From NCBI RefSeq assembly GCF_024105735.1, contig NZ_JAAAML010000003.1, positions 62,001 to 126,000 on the forward strand: 64,000 bases of DNA. Direction: 5' to 3'. The stretch comes from Parahoeflea alexandrii (GTDB lineage: Bacteria; Pseudomonadota; Alphaproteobacteria; Rhizobiales; Rhizobiaceae). A program made the translations under genes and the position numbers. Below the pieces are notes generated by a model, which was not told the DNA's origin, searched no databases, and saw only the letters and a list, made by a program, of their open reading frames with translations. This document shows positions 36,880-46,136 of this stretch, piece after piece; positions within the stretch are counted from its first letter, which is position 1; each line of letters starts with the position of its first letter.

Positions 36880-38211
36880 GTGTTTGAATCCTTTTTCCCG
36901 AAACCGAAAGTCTTCTTCCCCTCGGTCCTGCTCTGGGCCGGTCTGGGAATTCTTGTCTGGTACGGGGCAGGTGATACGCTCGGTGCGGCCGTGGGCTTTG
37001 CCCTGCCCGAACCCGAAGGCGAGCCAATCGTCGGTCTGAGCTATTTCTACACCCAGTCCTTTCTCTGGTTTTATGTCTACTACACGGTCTGGTCACTGGC
37101 CTTTGCGGCCTTCTGGTTTTTCTATTCGCCCCACAAATGGCAGCTCTGGTCGATCCTCGGCTCGGTCTTCATCCTGTTCACAACCTATTTCGGCGTGCAG
37201 GTCTCGGTCGCTCTCAACAACTGGCGCCGCCCCTTCTTCGACCAGTTCCAGCAGGCGCTGACCGGGGACGGATCGGTGTCGCAGGCAGATCTCTACGGCC
37301 TGATCCTGATTTTCGTCCAGATCGCCTTTATTTCGACCGCTGTCTTTGTCGTCACCCGTTTTTTCGTCAGCCACTACGTCTTTCGCTGGCGCACGGCGAT
37401 GAACAATTTCTACATGGAGCGCTGGCCCCGGGTCCGCAACATCGAGGGCGCCTCGCAGCGTGTGCAGGAAGACACCATGCGCTTCGCCTCGATCATGGAG
37501 GGGCTCGGCGTTGCCTTCGTCGATGCGGTCATGACCCTGGTGGCGTTCCTGCCGATCCTCTGGGCGCTGTCCCAATACGTGACCGAACTGCCCGTGGTCG
37601 GGGAGATCCCGCATGCGCTGTTCATCGCTCTGCTGTTCTGGGCGGCCTTCGGCACCGGCCTTTTGGCGCTGGTCGGCATCAAGCTGCCTGGGCTTGAATT
37701 CCGCAACCAGCGCGTCGAGGCCGCCTACCGCAAGGAACTGGTCTATGGCGAGGATGATGCGTCGCGCGCGCAGCCGCCGACAACGCGCGAGCTTTTCGAG
37801 AATGTCCGGAAAAACTATTTCCGGCTCTATTTCCACTACATGTACTTCAACATCGCCCGCGGCTTCTATCTCCAGGCCGACAACATTTACGTGCACATCC
37901 TCCTGGTGCCGACCATCGTGACGGGCAAGATCACGCTCGGCATCTGGCAGCAGATTCTGACCGCTTTCGGCCAGGTCTCGAACTCGTTCCAGTTCCTGAT
38001 CAATTCCTGGACGACGATCGTCGAGCTGATTTCGATCTACAAGCGCCTGCACGCTTTCGAAGCCGTTTTCCGCGGTCAGGAACTCGATGAGATCGAACGC
38101 AACTATCTCGCCCGGCAGGGCGGTGGGTTTGCCCAGCCGATACCCAATCCGTCCCCCGGAGAAGGCGGCCCTGATGCGGTGCAGACGCTGGAAGATCCCA
38201 AGCGGCCCTAG
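36880..38211 (+). CDS. sbmA: SbmA/BacA-family peptide transporter
   Basis: A 443-residue membrane protein of the SbmA/BacA family, proton-driven dimeric importers of peptides and related compounds. The opening [19 protein letters not shown], then [34 protein letters not shown]-region residues around 185-215 and the C-terminal [20 protein letters not shown] are diagnostic. No ATPase domain is present, which separates it from BclA-type ABC proteins. A GTG start gives the conserved N-terminus. The last 30 residues, rich in Gly and Pro, extend beyond the usual end. Confidence 0.93.
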   Translation: MFESFFPKPKVFFPSVLLWAGLGILVWYGAGDTLGAAVGFALPEPEGEPIVGLSYFYTQSFLWFYVYYTVWSLAFAAFWFFYSPHKWQLWSILGSVFILFTTYFGVQVSVALNNWRRPFFDQFQQALTGDGSVSQADLYGLILIFVQIAFISTAVFVVTRFFVSHYVFRWRTAMNNFYMERWPRVRNIEGASQRVQEDTMRFASIMEGLGVAFVDAVMTLVAFLPILWALSQYVTELPVVGEIPHALFIALLFWAAFGTGLLALVGIKLPGLEFRNQRVEAAYRKELVYGEDDASRAQPPTTRELFENVRKNYFRLYFHYMYFNIARGFYLQADNIYVHILLVPTIVTGKITLGIWQQILTAFGQVSNSFQFLINSWTTIVELISIYKRLHAFEAVFRGQELDEIERNYLARQGGGFAQPIPNPSPGEGGPDAVQTLEDPKRP

Positions 38212-38280
38212 AGCCGACCGCCTTCAGCTGGAAGCGGACTGATGGACGGCATTTTTCCTATCAGTGAGGAAAGATCGCAA

Positions 38281-38301
38281 GCGCGATGCAGCGCATCGTG
38301 C
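38281..38301. repeat. Hairpin in the sbmA/deacetylase gap (possible intergenic repeat)
   Basis: GCGCGATGC (38281-38289) pairs with GCATCGTGC (38293-38301) across an AGC loop, with one G-T pair. It lies in the 196-bp space between the ends of two convergent genes. It could help end transcription, but there is no proper T-run. The surrounding sequence looks like shared intergenic repeat material, which I cannot confirm here. Confidence 0.35.
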
Positions 38302-38407
38302 GAGGATTTTGACGACGCCGGTGCGAAAAAGGCATCCAGGCCTGGCGAAGACGAGCAGTTCGACCAGAACCAATCCACCAAATCTGAAGATGATCGGCTC
38401 TAGCAGC

Positions 38408-39436
38408 TCAGCTTGCCGAGCCATCCGCAGGCTTCAGCCGCCTCATGGCTTCCTGATAGGTCACACAGGCGACCTCCGGCTGTCCGCAGACCTCATTGGC
38501 GAACCGCTCGAGAGCGTTCCAGTAGGCCCCGCCATTCATCTCGACGAAGTGAAAGCCCAGCTGCAGCGGCCGGCGTTCTCCGGTGTACTCGGCATCGAAG
38601 GCCGAGCGGAACGCATCGAGCGCCCGCGCCTCGAACTCTTCGGACTTCGACGGGGTTTCAATACCGGCGGAATGCCGGACGAAAAGGTTGTAATCCATTC
38701 CGATGATCGGCCGTTGCCGCGGCCCTTCCGGGATCAGGGGCAGCGCGAAGCGCGCCACCGGCCCCTCGAGCTCGGGCGGTACCGGCCCGTTCGAGACCGC
38801 GCTGGCATCATAGCTCAAGCCGTGAGCACGCATCGCCGCGTAAAGCCCTTCGCCAGTCGAAAGATAGGGTGCGCGAAACCCCTTGATGCCGGTCCGGGCA
38901 AACCGGGTCCAGCCGGCGGGTGGTTCAGCGCCGTTGCCGGCCCAGGCGTTCTCCAGCGCGGCGTCGAACTGGTTGAACTCACTCATCCAGTCCGCTTTGC
39001 TCCAGGATTTCCCATCAAAATGCCCGCATCCATGATTGCCGATCTCATGGCCTGACTGGTAGGCGGACCAGATATGGCCAAGCCGGGTGAGCACATCTGC
39101 GGTGTCTTGGGCAAAACCGACATTCGAACGTCCTGCCGAATGACCGGGCGCCTTGTAGGCCTTCCGTTCGTCCTTGCTCATCAGGAAGGTGCAGGACAGG
39201 AAATAGGTAAAGCGTGCGCCGCTGCGGTCGGCCATCTCCAGGCTTCGCCGCCACAGCCGGTTGTCGTGTGCGCCGTCAAACGAAATCAGCACCAGCTGTT
39301 CTGGCCGCTCGGAAGCCTGGGCTCCTGTACCCGCCAGGACGCTCAACCCCGCAGCCAGAGCGGCTGTCACGGCAATAGTCACCGACACGGCTCTTGTTGC
39401 TTTTGAAAGGGCAGGGCGGAAAACGGCTGATTTCAT
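38408..39436 (-). CDS. Exported polysaccharide deacetylase-like protein
   Basis: A 342-residue protein with a signal peptide (about 1-42, ending TGAQA). The NodB-type fold is suggested by LVLISFDGAHDNRLW near residue 48, which carries the metal-site Asp, GHEIGNHGCGHFDG near 130 with two His, and KGFRAPYLSTGEGL near 188. It probably removes acetyl groups from an envelope or capsule polysaccharide in the periplasm. The substrate is unknown. It converges on sbmA. Confidence 0.82.
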   Translation of the reverse strand: MKSAVFRPALSKATRAVSVTIAVTAALAAGLSVLAGTGAQASERPEQLVLISFDGAHDNRLWRRSLEMADRSGARFTYFLSCTFLMSKDERKAYKAPGHSAGRSNVGFAQDTADVLTRLGHIWSAYQSGHEIGNHGCGHFDGKSWSKADWMSEFNQFDAALENAWAGNGAEPPAGWTRFARTGIKGFRAPYLSTGEGLYAAMRAHGLSYDASAVSNGPVPPELEGPVARFALPLIPEGPRQRPIIGMDYNLFVRHSAGIETPSKSEEFEARALDAFRSAFDAEYTGERRPLQLGFHFVEMNGGAYWNALERFANEVCGQPEVACVTYQEAMRRLKPADGSAS

Positions 39437-39517
39437 GATGCTTGCGATCCGGTGTTACGCGTGACAGGCGGCTTCGCGATCTGTGTCGCTCAAATGAGGC
39501 ACTGGTATGAATGAGAC

Positions 39518-39853
39518 CTAACCGGAGGCGCAGCGAACGTATTTCTCCGCCATCGGATCGATCTCCAGCCGCTTGTCGGGAATGGCTTCGCCGCAATTGC
39601 TGCACCAGCCATAGTCACCTTCTGCCAACCGCCGTTCCGCCATCTCGATGCGCACCAGATCGAGTTTGCGCGCCCGCTCCTGCGCCTCGGCCATGGCTTG
39701 CTGCTGCATGGCGTCCATGCGCGAAAGCCTGCCGACCGACTGTTGATCCAGCGTGACCGGGGCACGCGCCGCCTGGCTCATCGCCGACATGCGCTCGAGA
39801 TCGCGCCTTTTTTCATCAAGCCGCCTTCGCGCGGCATCAAGATCCGGTTCCAT
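39518..39853 (-). CDS. DksA/TraR-type zinc-finger protein, short, with an incomplete Cys set
   Basis: A 111-residue protein with an N-terminal coiled-coil-like region (about 5-75) and a C-terminal zinc-finger-like end. Cys84 and Cys87 (CSNC) are present, but only Cys108 of the second pair remains; the chain ends CASG. The ATG at 39853 follows AAGGTGG and gives the usual family length; a 53-residue upstream extension has no family similarity. It may bind RNA polymerase like DksA or TraR, but zinc binding is uncertain. Confidence 0.8.
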   Translation of the reverse strand: MEPDLDAARRRLDEKRRDLERMSAMSQAARAPVTLDQQSVGRLSRMDAMQQQAMAEAQERARKLDLVRIEMAERRLAEGDYGWCSNCGEAIPDKRLEIDPMAEKYVRCASG

Positions 39854-39998
39854 CTCGCCACCTTGGACCAGCCTGTGCCGCAAGACAAATACCCGCGACA
39901 CAAATTCGCTTGTTCGCTGCTTCTCATGAAATGCCGTCCGGGCTATGGTCGCGGCCGCAGGGCTGATGAGAGCCGCAATGTGAAATTGGAGAAGAAGA

Positions 39999-40586
39999 AT
40001 GATCTGGCTCATTGTCGGACTGGTCGTGTTTTTGGGTGTTCATTCGGTCCGCATCGTTGCACCGGAGTTCCGCCAGTCGCAAATCGATCGGCGGGGTCTG
40101 AATGCCTGGAAAGCCATCTACGCGGTTGTCTCGATCCTGGGTTTCATCATCCTTGTATGGGGCTATGGCATCGCAAGGCAGGATCCGGTGGTGTTCTGGG
40201 TCGCGCCGGCCTGGATGAGCCACGTCGTCGCGCTTCTGATGCTGCCGGTCATGATTTTCCTTGTCGCGTCGCAAGTCCCGGACGGACGGATCAAGGCCGC
40301 CGTCAAGCATCCGATGCTGCTCGCCGTCAAGATCTGGGCGGTGGCGCATCTTCTGGTCAATGGCGATCTGGCGTCGGTGCTGTTGTTTGGAGGATTTCTC
40401 GCATGGGCCGTCGTCGACCGGATTTCGGAGAAGAAACGGCTGCGTGCGGGCCTGACCAGCAATCCCGTGGCCGGACCGGTGAAATGGGATATCATCTCCG
40501 TGGTCGGCGGCCTTGTGGCCTATGTGCTTTTCGTCGCGGTGCTGCACAAACTGCTGATCGGGGTGCCGCCGATCATCGGAATGTGA
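39999..40586 (+). CDS. NnrU-family membrane protein
   Basis: A 195-residue integral membrane protein with about five or six helices. LVVFLGVHSVRIVAPEFR and the AVKHPMLLAVKIWAVAHLLVNGD block (about residues 105-128, with conserved His) are typical of NnrU, a family first noted near nitric oxide and nitrite reductase genes. There are no denitrification genes nearby, so the role here is open. TTGGAGAAG lies 5 bp before the ATG. Confidence 0.85.
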   Translation: MIWLIVGLVVFLGVHSVRIVAPEFRQSQIDRRGLNAWKAIYAVVSILGFIILVWGYGIARQDPVVFWVAPAWMSHVVALLMLPVMIFLVASQVPDGRIKAAVKHPMLLAVKIWAVAHLLVNGDLASVLLFGGFLAWAVVDRISEKKRLRAGLTSNPVAGPVKWDIISVVGGLVAYVLFVAVLHKLLIGVPPIIGM

Positions 40587-40717
40587 CCTGACAGGACGGG
40601 TGGCGTGAAGCTTTCGGTGGCCTACCCCCTTACACAGGCCATAAAATCGGCTAGAAGGCCCCACATAACGCCGCACGCGGCAAGATTTTGAGAGGACCGG
40701 TTCCCACCGGTGACGCG

Positions 40718-41389
40718 ATGACCGACGACAATTCAACATTCATCCGCGAGGTCAATGAGGATCTGCGTTCGGATTACATGAAAGCGCTGTGGAAGCGGTT
40801 CCGTTTCGTCGTGCTTGCCGTTGCGATCGGCATCGTCGCCGTGACGGCAGGCCTGCGTGGCTGGCAGTACTGGAAAGAGACCACGGCGGCCAGGTCCGGC
40901 GATGTTTTCCTGGCGGCGCTTGAGAAGGCCCGCAGCGGCGACACCGCCGCGGCTCTTGCAGAGTTCCAGGCGCTCGAGCAGACCGGCTATGGTTCCTATC
41001 CGGTGCTGGCGCAGATGCGCGCGGCAACGGTGCTCGCAGACAATGGCGACACCGCTGCGGCGATTGCGGCATTTTCAGCCATCGGCAAGAACGTCTCGCA
41101 GCCGGTAGCCATCAGAGATGCGGCGCGTTTGCGCGCAGCCTACCTTCTGATCGACAACGGCAGCTATTCGGACGTTTCGGCCGAGGTTGAGGTGCTTGCG
41201 GTTCCCGGAAACCCGGCCCGGCACTCTGCCCGTGAAGCGCTCGGCATCTCCGCCTACAAGGCCGGTGACATGAGCCAGGCCGCGCAGTGGTTTGGCGACA
41301 TTGCCGCAGACAGTGAGACACCCAGGGGTGTGAGTAGCCGTGCGGCCCTCATGCTGGACATGATCGCCGCCCGGGGCGGCACGTCCTGA
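40718..41389 (+). CDS. YfgM-like membrane-anchored TPR protein
   Basis: A 223-residue protein with one N-terminal membrane helix (about 27-45, [17 protein letters not shown]) and a periplasmic tetratricopeptide-like region. The opening [20 protein letters not shown] matches the YfgM/DUF2133 family, linked to the Sec translocon and periplasmic chaperones in E. coli. Its place before der recalls the E. coli yfgM-bamB-der order, with bamB absent here. The ATG at 40718 is chosen over a TTG ten codons upstream. Confidence 0.82.
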   Translation: MTDDNSTFIREVNEDLRSDYMKALWKRFRFVVLAVAIGIVAVTAGLRGWQYWKETTAARSGDVFLAALEKARSGDTAAALAEFQALEQTGYGSYPVLAQMRAATVLADNGDTAAAIAAFSAIGKNVSQPVAIRDAARLRAAYLLIDNGSYSDVSAEVEVLAVPGNPARHSAREALGISAYKAGDMSQAAQWFGDIAADSETPRGVSSRAALMLDMIAARGGTS

Positions 41390-41438
41390 CCGCGCGACCA
41401 CCCCGGACCGAGACGATGCCTTCGGGCAAGGATCCATC

Positions 41439-42947
41439 ATGACCATTACCCTTGCCATTGTCGGACGTCCCAATGTCGGCAAGTCGACATTGTTCAACCG
41501 GCTTGCCGGCCGCAAGCTGGCGCTTGTCGACGACACGCCCGGTGTGACCCGCGACCGCCGTCCAGGCGATGCCCGTCTGGTCGATCTCAGGTTCCGCATG
41601 ATCGACACCGCCGGTCTCGAAGTCGCGGGGCCCGATACGCTGGAAGGCCGCATGCGCGCCCAGAGCGAGGCGGCCATGGACGAGGCCGACGGCGCACTGT
41701 TCCTGATCGACGCCAAGGCCGGGCTTACCCCGGCCGACGAATTGCTGGCCGATATCTTGAGAAAGCGCGGCAAACCGGTTGTTCTGGTTGCCAACAAGGC
41801 CGAATCCAAGGGCTCTGAATCGGGCATGTATGATGCCTTCCGGCTGGGCCTGGGCGAACCCTGTCCTATTTCGGCCGAGCATGGCGGCGGTATGCTTGAC
41901 CTGCGCGATGCGATTGTCGAGGCCTTTGGCGAGGAACGCTGTTTCCCCCCCAAGCACGATCCGCTGGCTGAAGCCGTCACCGATGTCGACATCCCCATGC
42001 CCCTGGGCGCCGACGATGAGGACGAAGGTCCGGAGTATGACGAGACCAAACCGCTCCGGGTTGCCATTGTCGGACGTCCCAATGCCGGCAAGTCGACCCT
42101 GATCAACCGGTTTTTGGGCGAGGAACGGCTTTTGACCGGCCCCGAGGCCGGCATTACCCGCGATTCCATCGCCGTTGATTTCGAGTGGCAGGGCCGCAAG
42201 ATCAAGCTGTTCGATACCGCCGGTCTGCGCCGCAAGGCCCGCGTTCAGGAAAAGCTCGAGAAACTCTCCGTCGCCGACGCGCTGCGCGCCATCCGTTTTG
42301 CCGAAGTGGTGGTGATCGTGTTCGATTCCACCATTCCCTTCGAAAAGCAGGATCTGCAGATCGCCGATCTGGTGGTCCGCGAGGGCAGGGCGCCCGTGAT
42401 CGCCTTCAACAAGTGGGACCTGATCGACAACCGCCAGGAAAAGCTCGCCGAATTGCGGGAGATGACCGACCGGCTGCTGCCGCAGATCCGCGGCATTCGT
42501 GCCGTCACCGTGGCCGGGCAGACCGGCGACGGTCTTGACCGGCTGATGGAAAACATCGCCTTCGTCCACAAGGTCTGGAACAAGCGCATCTCGACCGCCA
42601 AGCTCAACCGCTGGCTCGATCACACCCAGGGGCACCATCCGCCGCCGGCTGTGTCGGGACGGCGGCTCAAGCTCAAATACATGACCCAGATAAAATCGCG
42701 CCCGCCGGGCTTCATGATTTCCTGCACCAGGCCCGAGGCCGTGCCCGAATCCTACACCCGGTATCTGGTCAACTCGCTCCGCGCCGATTTCGACATGCCG
42801 GGAATTCCGCTGAGGGTGGTCTATCGCAGCGGCGACAATCCCTACGCGCCCAAGGACGGCAAGCCCAAGCGGGCTTCGGTGATGCCGAAGAAATCTACAA
42901 GGCGCACCGTATCGGGCAAACTGGCGCCCAAGAAGCGCAGTGGATAG
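41439..42947 (+). CDS. der: Ribosome biogenesis GTPase Der (EngA)
   Basis: A 502-residue protein with two tandem GTPase domains and a C-terminal KH-like domain. The first P-loop GRPNVGKST starts at residue 8 and the second GRPNAGKST near 211; NKAE and NKWD are the G4 motifs, and [19 protein letters not shown] lies in the KH-like part. Der is needed for maturation of the 50S subunit. It follows the YfgM-like gene by 49 bp and is probably cotranscribed. The basic C-terminal tail is typical. Confidence 0.97.
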   Translation: MTITLAIVGRPNVGKSTLFNRLAGRKLALVDDTPGVTRDRRPGDARLVDLRFRMIDTAGLEVAGPDTLEGRMRAQSEAAMDEADGALFLIDAKAGLTPADELLADILRKRGKPVVLVANKAESKGSESGMYDAFRLGLGEPCPISAEHGGGMLDLRDAIVEAFGEERCFPPKHDPLAEAVTDVDIPMPLGADDEDEGPEYDETKPLRVAIVGRPNAGKSTLINRFLGEERLLTGPEAGITRDSIAVDFEWQGRKIKLFDTAGLRRKARVQEKLEKLSVADALRAIRFAEVVVIVFDSTIPFEKQDLQIADLVVREGRAPVIAFNKWDLIDNRQEKLAELREMTDRLLPQIRGIRAVTVAGQTGDGLDRLMENIAFVHKVWNKRISTAKLNRWLDHTQGHHPPPAVSGRRLKLKYMTQIKSRPPGFMISCTRPEAVPESYTRYLVNSLRADFDMPGIPLRVVYRSGDNPYAPKDGKPKRASVMPKKSTRRTVSGKLAPKKRSG

Positions 42948-43038
42948 CTGTTTGCGTCGGCGTAGACCGGTGCCTGAACAAGCCTGCACTGACCGGTTTT
43001 CAGGACCGCTGTAGGTCTCGCTCTTTTTCAGGGTCGCT

Positions 43039-43069
43039 CATTAACGCTCCATCAAGGTTAATGCTCCAT
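43039..43069. promoter_or_regulatory. Nested inverted and direct repeats upstream of the SleB-type hydrolase
   Basis: CATTAAC (43039-43045) and GTTAATG (43057-43063) form a perfect inverted repeat with an 11-bp spacer, and TTAACGCTCCAT and TTAATGCTCCAT form a 17-bp-period direct repeat. It lies 45-75 bp before the next GTG start. It looks like a regulator site; TTAA spacing does not match the CtrA consensus. Confidence 0.4.
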
Positions 43070-43113
43070 TCTCGGGAACAGTTTCGTGTAAGTGTATCCT
43101 GTGTTCCGGAGTT

Positions 43114-44298
43114 GTGGTTTTGCGTCAGAAGCGTCGTTCGTCCGGCACCGGCCATTCGTGGTTTGCCAGCCTGTCCGCGCCCATGGTTTTTGGCCTTGCG
43201 GCATTCCTGTCAACACCGACGGTCACCTCTCATGCCGACATGGCGACCATGCTCGCCGGCAGTGATGGCGGGGATGCCCGCTGGAAGACATTCCTGACTG
43301 CTTCGCCGGCCGGGTCGATCCAGGCCGCTGAGCTGGAGTTTGCCGATCCCATCCTGACCTCCTCGATCGCTTCGGGCGCCGGCGTGACCCTACCCAATGG
43401 TGACAAGATTGCCTTCCAGGGCAAGATCGGTGCACCCGATCCGCGCCCGGATGCCGAGCGGGTCACCCGCCATCTCAAGCAGGGGCGTGTCATCGCTGTT
43501 GCACCCGTCCAGCCACCCAAGGATTTCTCCGCCGGCACCGTGCTGGAACGCCAGTCGAGCCTGTTGCGTCCGGCTGCCGATCTCGAAAGCGCCATGGCGT
43601 TCCTGAAGCCTTCGATCAAGGGCAAGGAAATCGAGATCGCCAAGGCCTTTTACGCCTCCGGCAAGCGCGAGAGCGAACCCCAGGTCCCTGCGATTCTGGC
43701 AAGCCTGGTGACCAACGACAACCCCGACATTCTGGCCACCGCCTATGCGCCCCCGGCGCCCGATTATGCGAAGCAGTCGCCGTTCAGCTCTGTGCTGCGC
43801 GAAGTGCCGCAGCGTGGCCGCTTCATCCCGCCGGTCACCAAGGATGATCACGACTGGGCCGCGACCGCCCTTCCGGCAAAGACCTTCTCTGAGGCCGAAC
43901 AGCGCTGCCTGGCGGCGGGCATCTACTTCGAAGCGCGCGGTGAGAGCGTCAAGGGGCAGGCTGCTGTCGCCCAGGTGATTCTCAACCGCGTGCGCAATCC
44001 CACCTATCCGAACACCGTCTGTGGCGTCGTCTACCAGAATGACAATTGGCGCAACCGGTGCCAGTTCTCCTTCGCCTGCGATGGTATCAAGGACCGGGTG
44101 CGTTCGCCCAAGCACTGGGACGTGGCCGAGGAAATCGCGCTGGCGACGACCGCCGGCAAGATCTGGCTTAAGGAAGTCGGGTCCTCCACCCATTATCACG
44201 CCACCTATGTGCGCCCGCCCTGGGCAAAGAGAATGCGCAAGGTCGGCAAGATTGGCCTGCATATCTTCTATGTCACCTACGGCGGCGGCTGGTCCTGA
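43114..44298 (+). CDS. SleB-type cell wall hydrolase
   Basis: A 394-residue envelope protein. A hydrophobic N-terminal stretch (about 20-42) is a likely signal or anchor. The C-terminal 125 residues are a hydrolase_2 (SleB) domain, a lytic transglycosylase-like peptidoglycan hydrolase: CLAAGIYFEARGESVKGQAA carries the catalytic Glu, followed by VILNRVRNPTYPNTVCGVV and CQFSFACDG. The middle region has no recognised domain. In alphaproteobacteria such genes act in growth and division rather than germination. The GTG start is the best in-frame choice. Confidence 0.87.
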   Translation: MVLRQKRRSSGTGHSWFASLSAPMVFGLAAFLSTPTVTSHADMATMLAGSDGGDARWKTFLTASPAGSIQAAELEFADPILTSSIASGAGVTLPNGDKIAFQGKIGAPDPRPDAERVTRHLKQGRVIAVAPVQPPKDFSAGTVLERQSSLLRPAADLESAMAFLKPSIKGKEIEIAKAFYASGKRESEPQVPAILASLVTNDNPDILATAYAPPAPDYAKQSPFSSVLREVPQRGRFIPPVTKDDHDWAATALPAKTFSEAEQRCLAAGIYFEARGESVKGQAAVAQVILNRVRNPTYPNTVCGVVYQNDNWRNRCQFSFACDGIKDRVRSPKHWDVAEEIALATTAGKIWLKEVGSSTHYHATYVRPPWAKRMRKVGKIGLHIFYVTYGGGWS

Positions 44299-44450
44299 TC
44301 TCTTGGCGATCGACAGGTGATGCCAGACCGGCTCGCCGTCGGCAATTTCAGCCGCCCGGTGCGCCGCCGTCTGCGTGAGTCTGACGCAGATGGCCAAGTT
44401 TTTCTGATACTTCTGTAGCGGGTCCCGGCGACGTCGATCCAAGTAATTGA

Positions 44451-44465
44451 ATTATTTGAAATAAT
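44451..44465. promoter_or_regulatory. Perfect AT-rich palindrome upstream of the atp operon
   Basis: ATTATTTGAAATAAT is a 15-bp perfect inverted repeat around a central G, about 30 bp upstream of the predicted atpI -35 box. It suits an upstream activator or repressor site. No known regulator is assigned. Confidence 0.4.
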
Positions 44466-44493
44466 CGGCGCCCTACGATGGGCTTTCCGCGCC

Positions 44494-44522
44494 TTGACTA
44501 TGGTCAGCCCTAAAACTATGTT
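44494..44522 (+). promoter_or_regulatory. Sigma70-type promoter of the atpIBEF'F operon
   Basis: TTGACT (44494-44499) and TATGTT (44517-44522) are separated by 17 bp, 60 bp upstream of the atpI ATG. The rest of the 284-bp gap after the hydrolase gene contains the palindrome above and nothing else I can name. Confidence 0.5.
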
Positions 44523-44582
44523 GCGCCCGACTTCGATACGGACTTTTTCCGGTCGTCGCTGGCGGGTCAGGGGAGCGCATCC

Positions 44583-44990
44583 ATGGATGAAAAGCGCGGA
44601 TCTGGCGCCCCGGGTTCACCCGGGAACAGCGGAGATGCGGACGGAGCCGGTTCGGAAAGCCTGGACGCCCGTCGAAAGCGCCTGGACACCGAACTTTCTG
44701 CCCGCCGCAAGGTGGCGCCTGAAGGTGGGTCCAGCAGGGAAGCTTCGAAGGGCTACGCGCTTGCGGTCAAGCTGTCGAGCGAGTTCATCGCCGGCGTGAT
44801 CGTGGGAGTGCTGCTGGGTTACCTGTTTGATCGGTTTCTGGGCACATCGCCCTGGGGATTGATCGTGTTTCTGCTGCTTGGCTTTTGTGCCGGCGTGCTA
44901 AACGTGCTGCGCTCCACCGGGGCGGTCGCCCAGCCGAAACCGGCAACGGGCAGCCAGACGGGCCCGCGCGGCGAAGACGACGGAAAATAA
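44583..44990 (+). CDS. atpI: ATP synthase accessory protein AtpI
   Basis: A 135-residue protein with a charged N-terminal 60 residues and two membrane helices (about 62-82 and 90-110), SSEFIAGVIVGVLLGYLFD and the GLIVFLLLGFCAGVLNVLR segment. AtpI helps assemble the c-ring and is the usual first gene of the Fo cluster. GGGGAG precedes the ATG. It begins the atpI-atpB-atpE-atpF'-atpF transcript. Confidence 0.93.
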   Translation: MDEKRGSGAPGSPGNSGDADGAGSESLDARRKRLDTELSARRKVAPEGGSSREASKGYALAVKLSSEFIAGVIVGVLLGYLFDRFLGTSPWGLIVFLLLGFCAGVLNVLRSTGAVAQPKPATGSQTGPRGEDDGK

Positions 44991-45027
44991 TGTCCGGCAT
45001 GGCCGGGTAGCGAAAAAGAGGTTCTAG

Positions 45028-45777
45028 GTGGCAAACGATCCGATTAGTCAGTTTCAGATCAAGAATATCGTGCCGATCGAGATCGGCGGGCTGGACCTGT
45101 CGTTCACCAACTCTTCCCTGTTCATGGTGGCAACGGTTGCCGTTGCCGCGGGCTTCCTGTTTCTGACCACCGCCAATCGTGGGCTGGTGCCCTCGCGTTT
45201 GCAGTCGATATCGGAAATGTCCTATGAATTCGTGGCGTCTATGCTGCGGGATGGCGCCGGGTCGCAGGGCATGCGCTTCTTCCCGATGGTGTTTTCGCTG
45301 TTCATGTTCGTTCTCGTGGCGAACCTTCTGGGCATGTTCCCCTACTTCTTCACCGTCACCAGTCATCTGATCGTCACCTTTGCGCTGGCCATGCTCGTCA
45401 TCGGCACCGTGGTTGTGTACGGTTTCTGGAAGCACGGTCTGCATTTCCTCCAGCTCTTCGTGCCCTCGGGCGTTCCCGGCGTGCTGATGCCGCTTGTGGT
45501 CATGATCGAGGTGATCTCGTTCCTGTCGCGTCCGATCAGCCTGTCCGTACGTCTTTTCGCCAACATGCTGGCGGGTCACATCACGCTGAAAGTGTTCGCC
45601 GGCTTCGTCGTGTCGCTCGGCAGCCTGGGCGCGCTTGGCATCGGTACGGCAATTCTGCCGCTTATCATGACCGTGGCGCTGACCGGTCTCGAATTCCTCG
45701 TTGCCTTCCTTCAGGCCTACGTCTTTGCGGTGCTGACATGCATGTACCTCAACGACGCCCTGCATCCCGGCCACTAG
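45028..45777 (+). CDS. atpB: ATP synthase Fo subunit a
   Basis: A 249-residue membrane protein with five or six helices. The essential Arg lies in [15 protein letters not shown] (about residue 174), facing the c-ring; the C-terminal [21 protein letters not shown] block is typical. A GTG start is used, with AAGAGG upstream. It forms the proton half-channels of Fo together with AtpE. Confidence 0.96.
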   Translation: MANDPISQFQIKNIVPIEIGGLDLSFTNSSLFMVATVAVAAGFLFLTTANRGLVPSRLQSISEMSYEFVASMLRDGAGSQGMRFFPMVFSLFMFVLVANLLGMFPYFFTVTSHLIVTFALAMLVIGTVVVYGFWKHGLHFLQLFVPSGVPGVLMPLVVMIEVISFLSRPISLSVRLFANMLAGHITLKVFAGFVVSLGSLGALGIGTAILPLIMTVALTGLEFLVAFLQAYVFAVLTCMYLNDALHPGH

Positions 45778-45842
45778 GATCCACTCACCGGCGGTCCGCC
45801 GCCAGCAAGTTCGCATCCATCCCATTCCAAAGGAGTTTTATC

Positions 45843-46070
45843 ATGGAAGCAGAAGCAGCAAAGTACATCGGTGCCGGCATCGCTTGCCTCGGCATGGGCG
45901 GCGCAGGCATTGGCCTGGGCAACATCTTCGGCAGCTACCTTTCGGGCGCTCTGCGCAACCCGTCGGCAGCTGACGGCCAGTTCGGCCGTCTGATCTTCGG
46001 CTTTGCCGTGACCGAAGCTCTGGGCATCTTCTCGCTGCTCGTCGCTCTCCTTCTCCTCTTCGCCGTCTAA
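45843..46070 (+). CDS. atpE: ATP synthase Fo subunit c
   Basis: A 75-residue two-helix proteolipid. The Gly-rich first helix, the RNP polar loop at residues 38-40 and the proton-carrying Glu58 in AVTEALGIF are visible. The ribosome site AAAGGAG is strong, as expected for the most abundant Fo subunit. The ATG at 45843 is chosen; an open frame starting upstream in the leader is not coding. Confidence 0.97.
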   Translation: MEAEAAKYIGAGIACLGMGGAGIGLGNIFGSYLSGALRNPSAADGQFGRLIFGFAVTEALGIFSLLVALLLLFAV

Positions 46071-46093
46071 TCGACGTCAAGAGAGTCAGGCTT

Positions 46094-46117
46094 GCCACGC
46101 CGGATGTCCGGCGTGGC
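46094..46117 (+). other. Strong mRNA hairpin between atpE and atpF'
   Basis: GCCACGCCGGA (46094-46104) and TCCGGCGTGGC (46107-46117) are perfect inverted copies, giving at least a 10-bp stem with an ATGT loop. It has no T-run, so it is unlikely to end transcription fully. It lies 9 bp ahead of the atpF' ribosome site and 23 bp after atpE, suited to protecting the upstream message and setting subunit ratios. Confidence 0.65.
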
Positions 46118-46136
46118 ATTTCATCTGGAGGTGACC

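Noticed and set aside
36880-38211. ABC transporter with fused ATPase
   Set aside because: No Walker A, signature or Walker B motif follows the membrane domain; the length fits SbmA/BacA.
38224-38424. Small gene of 66 codons after sbmA
   Set aside because: No ribosome site or family similarity, and it overlaps the hairpin and the end of the deacetylase gene.
43039-43069. CtrA binding site
   Set aside because: The TTAA half-sites are 13 bp apart instead of the 7 bp of the CtrA consensus.
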